Assembly (NCBI GenBank): GCA_026119855.1
Contig: JAOWBW010000190.1
Location: forward strand, 186,001 to 250,000
DNA: 64,000 bases
Origin: Campanula takesimana
Lineage: Eukaryota; Streptophyta; Magnoliopsida; Asterales; Campanulaceae
Reading direction: 5' to 3'
Below are positions 58,533 to 64,000 of the stretch, in pieces. Position 1 is the first letter of the stretch; each line of letters opens with the position of its first letter. Below the pieces are notes generated by a model. It saw only the letters and a list, made by a program, of their open reading frames with translations. It had not been told where the DNA came from and ran no database searches. A program made the translations under genes and the position numbers.

Positions 58533-59204
58533 AAATTGAGTGAAAAATTAATAGATATGAACCATTATATATAGCCATCCGGTTGGCAGGATTGTCAGAA
58601 TTTGTGGCAACAACTATTAGTGACGAAGCCAGAAAGTTAGTGGAAGGGATTGAAATTATGATATAGTTTTACTCTATATCTTTCTAAATTTAAATTTCAG
58701 GGGTGTCAAAGTTGTAAAAAATAATGTTTTTAATGGTAAAAATGTTGTTTTTTGAAATTTAAAAGGGGTCAAATAAAAAAATAACATAACTCCAAAATCA
58801 AAAGGGTCACATGGCCCCCAAATGAGCAAATAAAATAAAATTTATGAGATTACCAAACTAATAAAAAGACGAATAAGAACTTGTGAGCAATACGTACACC
58901 ATTGCGCTGACATTATATTTGTCATGAGAATATCATCTCTAATAATAAAAAAAAACATCCTCTACTTAAAAAAAAAAAAAAAAAAAGAAGAAGAATTGCT
59001 TATCACCAACAAGTCATGAACCTTGGTGGTATCTCCTCAACATATACTGTATTACTCAAACTCCTCAAAATTAAAGGGAAAAAAAGGTACCATTTGTAAG
59101 TAACATCAAATTTTCCATAATTTTCAGTTTAAAGTGGACTTATTTGGAATATCAGACGGCATACCTAGCAACTTGGGCTATTTCAAAAGAGATCCGAGAG
59201 GATG

Positions 59205-62200
59205 TTAAGGAAATAGATCCTGGAGATCGAGGATATCAGCGAGGACACCAGCTGCTGTAGTGTCGTTCCCTGCTCCAGCACCTTGTATAACCAACGGTTG
59301 TGTATTGTAGCACCGACTGTATATTTCCACCTGCAAATAAATTGGACAAAAATAATCACACCTTAAAAATAAGATTTTATGAATGAATATTTGAACCATC
59401 GTAATGAAGAATAGGAGATCTGTGTTTCCAGATATATATTCGCGGATGAAGAGGTAACTGAAGGTACACATATACATACTCTTATTTCCTTGCACTGGAG
59501 TTACAGTGAACTACACAGATACTCTTTCTGAACTGTCGTATACTCCCTCCGTCCCATAACAAGTGTCGCATTTGACTTGCCAAACATTTGAAGGAATGCG
59601 CTTTTCGTGTTTGTACATTTCTTTTACCATGGTAAATTGTACTAATATATCATTTCCTAATTTGGAACCAAGGCACTTATTTTAGGAGGGACCAATGAGG
59701 AAAATGCGTCATTTCTTATGGGACGGAGGAAGTAACATTTTTCCTTTTTGGCATGTACCAAAAAAAGAGACCACTCTGAGTTTAGTCGAAACTATATAAC
59801 CCACCCACCCTGGGGGGTCCCAAAATGATGTTCTCACTTTTTTTTTTGTTATTAAGAATGAACTTTTGAGCAGTAATTTTAGGTTAAGTTAAATACCCTA
59901 ATGAAAATCTAGAATTTGTTATTGAAACGCCATCAAAAACACTATCAATAACAAGTTTTCAGCAGGATGAAACACCTGTCAAGCTGCTATTGCAAGAAAA
60001 TTCACAGGGTCAAAACTATACTGGCTATAGTAATTCATCAATGGTCGTTCATGGCCAGGTTTCTGGTTCGGGTTTACGCTGTTACTGCTTTTGTAACCAG
60101 TTTATACATACTTATAAATTGTATTAGAGTCTCTTTCATGATTCATGTCACCTACGAATATAATCATCTCCTTTCAGTTGGTCTTCGCATGAGGCCACTA
60201 ATATGCAGTGTGATGAGATTGTTTCCATTTAAGCTTTTCACTCTCACTTTTCAATGAGTTTCAGCTTTCGCAAATATCCATCTCAAGTACTCGAATTAAA
60301 TAAAAATATATGCACATAGAAACATAAATAGAAGATATATATACATAGATATAGTGGGAAAGGGTAGAGAGAGAGAGAGAGAGAGAGAGAGTGAGGAATT
60401 CAGAAACTAAGAGATGCCAGGACTTAACTTCAATGTGTTGGTAAATTTCATTTAAGAAAATAAAAACCTTCCATAGTCTGAGTGAATAAAGTGGGATTTT
60501 TTATTTTTTGTGGGAAGAAGCATGTCAGAGGTTCGTTCAGGGATGGAGGAGTATCTTGTACTCCCTCCGTCCCATTATTTTAAGCTTCAAAAATTTCCAT
60601 TTTGAGTGTCCCACTTTAAACTTCAAAAACCAAAAAAGGAAAGTTTTTTATACTTCTTTATTTAGTGGGCCGTGCATGTCATACACACAACAACTATCCA
60701 CTAACTATCCTCTCTCCTACCTACTTTCTATACTCACAACACAACACTCTACCACACTTTCTATATTTTATAATATAAAGATTCCACCTTAATTCTTGTG
60801 CCCATTTCTTTTTGAAGCTTAAAATGGGACGGATGGAGTATACATTAGGGTATTCCTTCCAAAAAAGAAAAAGAAAAAGAATATATAATCTTCAATAAAA
60901 GAGTGGTTGTCAAACTGCAAGTAATTGGAAATGAAATCAATTAACTAAAAGTGCTCACCACATTGTCACTTCCTCTCAACCTGCCCAAAGCAGACTCTTT
61001 TGGGAGCTCCTGAATTCCGACTTTGCAGCTACGAAGGGTGGAAAAAAAGTAAGTACCCTGTCAACTTATGGTAAAACAGATAAAATGTAGAAAATTTATG
61101 CTATTATACAGGGTTTCATCCTTAAGCCGTTTCTTTTGGACTAGAAAATTTTATAATATTAGATAAAATAAAAAATAAATTTAAAATATAATTGGATGTT
61201 AAATCCATCACGGAAAATGAACAAAACTGAGACCAACTTCTACTCAGAAGATAGAAACCTAGGCAAATTTATTTGCATAACCGAGACAGTGGACATCACT
61301 GAGCCTCTTACAGATGCTCACAAAAAACCATTAAAAAGAGAGGATCCCGCATTTTATCACCCTACTTCTGAAAACCTTGAAATCTCACTTGAAGAAGAGA
61401 GTGATAGAACGAGGACAAACCCAAACGTCATCTCCCATCCGAAATTAACTAATGCAAAAGAAACCAGGCAAAATAATTTTATTTTATTTTTGACAAATCA
61501 AACGTGACCATTACAAAAATAACCATGCACTCGTCCATCAGAAGTAACCCATCAAGATAGAAGCTAAAAAATCATCTTGCAATTTAAAAATGTAAAATGA
61601 CATGAACCGTGAGATTCTAAGGAAAACTTGCGCACCACACACTAATCTTGTAATATCTGTAAGATGGGGCACTAGATAAACAAGCTCTAATAAGAGATCT
61701 ACCCCGAAAGAGAAAAAAGGTTGCATCCACTTGTCAAGAAATCTACCTACTCACTCAAGAACTGGTAGGTCACAAGCCCAAAATAAATATGCATGATAAC
61801 GAAATTCAAAATCTCAAGTATAACGAGTTGAAAGAGTACCTTGAGTCCTCAATAACACAAACATAACGCAGTACATTTCCTTTCAAAGAAGCATTTTTAA
61901 CCCTCTCCTCAATATCTTTATCCAGCAACGGAAGGCCATTTACCAGAAAGTCTTCTACAGACATCATGCTAGGTCCCATTTTTTCAGGGTACAGGCTCTC
62001 AATCTGCAAGACCGAGCAGATTGAATTAACAAGTTACAAATTATATAGAAGATAATATGACACACAAACCAACCTTAATGCTGTCCATGTTAATACGAAG
62101 CCCAAGAAGCCGAGCAAGGATCAGACCCTGACAAAAATAGAGGGAAATTGTCAAAAGATAAATGTATAGGTCGGTATGCACACACTTGTACAGATACTTG

Positions 62201-64000
62201 TTAACACCAAATATTTGTATACAACAACAACAACAAAGCCTTAATTCCCAAACGGTGGTCGGCTAACATGAATCGCCGTAAAGAATCGCCATGAAGAAGC
62301 GAGAAACACCTATTATTTGTATATCTTATGTAATTTAATGAAATTACATTTTGCGTTATCATTTTACGTAATTTTATGCACTGTTTCTGTGCACCTTTAC
62401 CAACCATTAATGTGAGGCCAGATGACACCAAGGAGACTAAAAACTTTAAATAAGCAGGGTGGCAAGCCCCAAGACACGAAGAGTTAGTTGGGTGCTAACC
62501 CCTTCATCCCTTCCCAACTTGTAACCTAGTCCAGAACCAATAGTTCTTGGTTTATCTTCCATTTGTCACTAATACATGGAGGTGGCGACACTTGCTTTAT
62601 TTTTGTCTTGAGAGTCCATTTTCTGACCCCAAAATAAGCCCGCTTCCATAACATCTTGACACTCGTCATTTTCACAATAACAGCCATTATCGGGTTTCAA
62701 ACAGGGATTCTCACTCACTCATCCTCTCCTTTTATAAGTGGTTCATGTTTTCAATAACCATTCAAACAGTTGCATGCTTACAACAACCAGATGCTTCCAA
62801 GTTATAAGAGTGATTATGATTATGGAGTGGTGCAACATTATCGAGCTAAGAATGTCTTATAAATGAGATTATAATAGCAAGATACAAGATACAACATACT
62901 CTCTCAGTCCCAAAATGAATGACCAAATTTGCTCTTGATCAAGAGCAAATTTGTTCATTCATTTTGGGACAGAGGTAGTAGAATATTTACTTAGCAGGAG
63001 TGAACGCAAGAAAAATTACATTATGATCTAAACAGCATAAGCATGTCGTGTAAAATACAATATTGAGGCATAAGCATAAAGCGTAAAGAACCTTAATGCA
63101 GTTAGAAACATGGTAATCGAACCTTTCTAGCTACATCCATTCCACTAAGGTCATCACGGGGATCTGAAAATAATATGAAAATCATGGTAAGTGCCCTTAT
63201 CACCAAAAATCTTACAAAATTTAGAAGCAAGATATATCAACAAAGTATTTTCAGACATATCCAAAGCCAAAGTTTTGAGTGATGATATTAATTCTGCAAC
63301 AGTTTTGGCCACAAGCAACAATTGTCAGTGTGTGTGTGTATGTGTGTGTGTGTGTGTGTGAAAGACTATTAAGTGATATAAATGCAATGCACTAGCTGGA
63401 AAACTGCAGTGAAATCTTAGGATGAAATGTATCTGCAAAAGTTCCGGTTCTGTAAATTGCATTCCATCAAATTGAAACTGGGGAACCATTTAATTTAGTC
63501 TATTAAACCATATCACTTCTCTTAGTTGTGATGCCTAAATAGATAAGAACAATGGAGAGGACAATAAAAAAGGTACACATCTGACAACAAGAAATACCGC
63601 ATTATCATGTTTTAACTATGACTTTGAAGAGCTATATTGACCAAGTTCTCAAGCAAGGGCGCATATTTTATGTTTTATCATGCTTATTGCCTTTTTCTTA
63701 AAATTCAAAGAAAGAAAAACACTCTCATTAGGAGTACCCTTGCCACTCCTCAATGAATTTTAACGGATCCTACTACTATATTCATTTATCTTTTTCTTCC
63801 TTAATTATTGATATTATGTCACTACAAGTCATTTTACCTGGTTCAGTGTAGCCAAGGCCCTTAGCAGCTTTGACAACCTCACTGAAAGGTTTCCCATCTT
63901 CTACCTCGCTCATTACATATCCCAGTGTACCTATTAGATACAGTATGTACAGAAAATATCAAAATGATTTGTAACTAGTGGTAGCCATAAAAAATATGCG
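59205..64000 (-). CDS. Homoserine dehydrogenase, monofunctional type, 3' part
   Basis: Reduces aspartate semialdehyde to homoserine with NAD(P)H, the branch to threonine, isoleucine and methionine. Exons visible on the minus strand, 5' to 3': 63930-63838, 63163-63123, 62127-62074, 62003-61840, 61028-60959, 59330-59205 (stop TAA). Phases agree across all junctions. Landmarks: GTLGYVMSEVEDGKPFS, DPRDDLSGMDVARK (the substrate-binding region), GLILARLLGLRINMDSIK, RYVCVIEDSS, RLRGSDNVVEIYSRCYNTQP and the C-terminal GAGAGNDTTAAGVLADIL. The wording matches the single-domain plant enzyme (At5g21060 type, by recall) and differs from the bifunctional aspartokinase fusions. The N-terminal nucleotide-binding part lies outside the window. 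The last intron (1628 bp) holds two MITEs. Confidence 0.93.
59543..59732. mobile_element. Stowaway-type MITE, last intron of homoserine dehydrogenase
   Basis: Left CTCCCTCCGTCCCATAACAA, right TTCTTATGGGACGGAGGAAG, TA flanks. Confidence 0.85.
60366..60391. repeat. (GA)n microsatellite
   Basis: About 12 AG units within the last intron of the homoserine dehydrogenase gene. Confidence 0.9.
60561..60838. mobile_element. Stowaway-type MITE, last intron of homoserine dehydrogenase
   Basis: Left CTCCCTCCGTCCCATTATTT, right GCTTAAAATGGGACGGATGGAG in part, TA flanks; same subfamily as 2685-2972. It ends about 120 bases from the splice donor. Confidence 0.85.
62899..62978. mobile_element. Minimal Stowaway-like palindrome in a homoserine dehydrogenase intron
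   Basis: An 80 bp near-perfect hairpin: CCCAAAATGAATGACCAAAT ... TTGCTCTTGATCAAGAGCAA ... TTCATTCATTTTGGGAC. Ends CTCTCTCAGTCCC / GGGACAGAGGTAG with TA flanks. It is little more than two fused MITE termini. Confidence 0.8.
63330..63360. repeat. (GT)n microsatellite
   Basis: About 15 TG units with one TA interruption, in an intron. Confidence 0.9.

Noticed and set aside
57654..58578. Gly/Pro-rich frames between the two genes
   Set aside because: They come from GC-rich repeats (GGGGCGG / CCCGCCCC) of an inverted-repeat element and occur on both strands.
59205..64000. Bifunctional aspartokinase-homoserine dehydrogenase
   Set aside because: The visible residues (GTLGYVMSE, LRINMDSIK, GNDTTAAGVLADIL) fit the single-domain plant homoserine dehydrogenase better than the fused enzyme. 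The N-terminus is outside the window, so this cannot be closed completely.

Overview
The window is nuclear DNA from a flowering plant, almost certainly a eudicot. The evidence is spliced genes with GT-AG introns, CTCCCTCCGTCCC-type Stowaway MITEs, Ty1/copia and Ty3/gypsy LTR retrotransposons, CACTACAAGAAAA CACTA ends and hAT elements. The species cannot be fixed from the sequence alone. There are no bacterial-type operons, no CRISPR array and no convincing stand-alone tRNA or rRNA gene.

Only two host genes can be supported, both at the right end and facing each other tail to tail. The first (+ strand, 49565-57108, 10 exons, 437 codons plus stop) encodes an M20-family N2-acetylornithine deacetylase-like protein of the arginine/ornithine pathway. 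The second (- strand, 59205 to beyond the window edge) is the 3' part of a monofunctional-type homoserine dehydrogenase of the aspartate-family pathway. Introns of both genes are loaded with small MITEs.

Region 1-21.4 kb is intergenic DNA built from small DNA transposons. It holds more than a dozen Stowaway-type MITEs, a new-looking MITE family with 8-9 bp target duplications (326-545 and 6521-6755), a dispersed GCAATGCTAGGG MITE family, a hAT MITE (4798-4970), a GTAAC-rich inverted-repeat element (3100-3945) and a hAT element (16409-17395). Two solo LTRs (12482-14095, TSD GAGGG; 17923-19281, TSD CTACA) both sit in the terminal repeats of Stowaway-type MITEs.

Region 21.4-39.3 kb is a nest of retrotransposons that can be unpacked by target-site duplications and reading direction. 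A decayed copia element (+) is the host. Into it went a gag-only LTR element in - orientation (22188-31039, TSD CATGG), whose own 5' LTR was hit by a 3.0 kb solo LTR (27548-30577, TSD TTGAC). A - oriented copia lacking reverse transcriptase lies at 31191-34163, and a solo LTR at 37237-38218 splits the host 3' LTR.

Region 39.3-49.5 kb holds a third copia integrase fragment, a second gag-only relative (42855-43637), two minisatellites, a CACTA terminus (44356) and a 2.6 kb hAT element (46385-48978). The two hAT elements share an internal tRNA-like A/B-box module. No new gene system was found. The most noteworthy signals are the nested structure, the gag-only elements, the new MITE family, the tRNA-like modules in hAT elements and the repeat array that replaces a reverse transcriptase domain.
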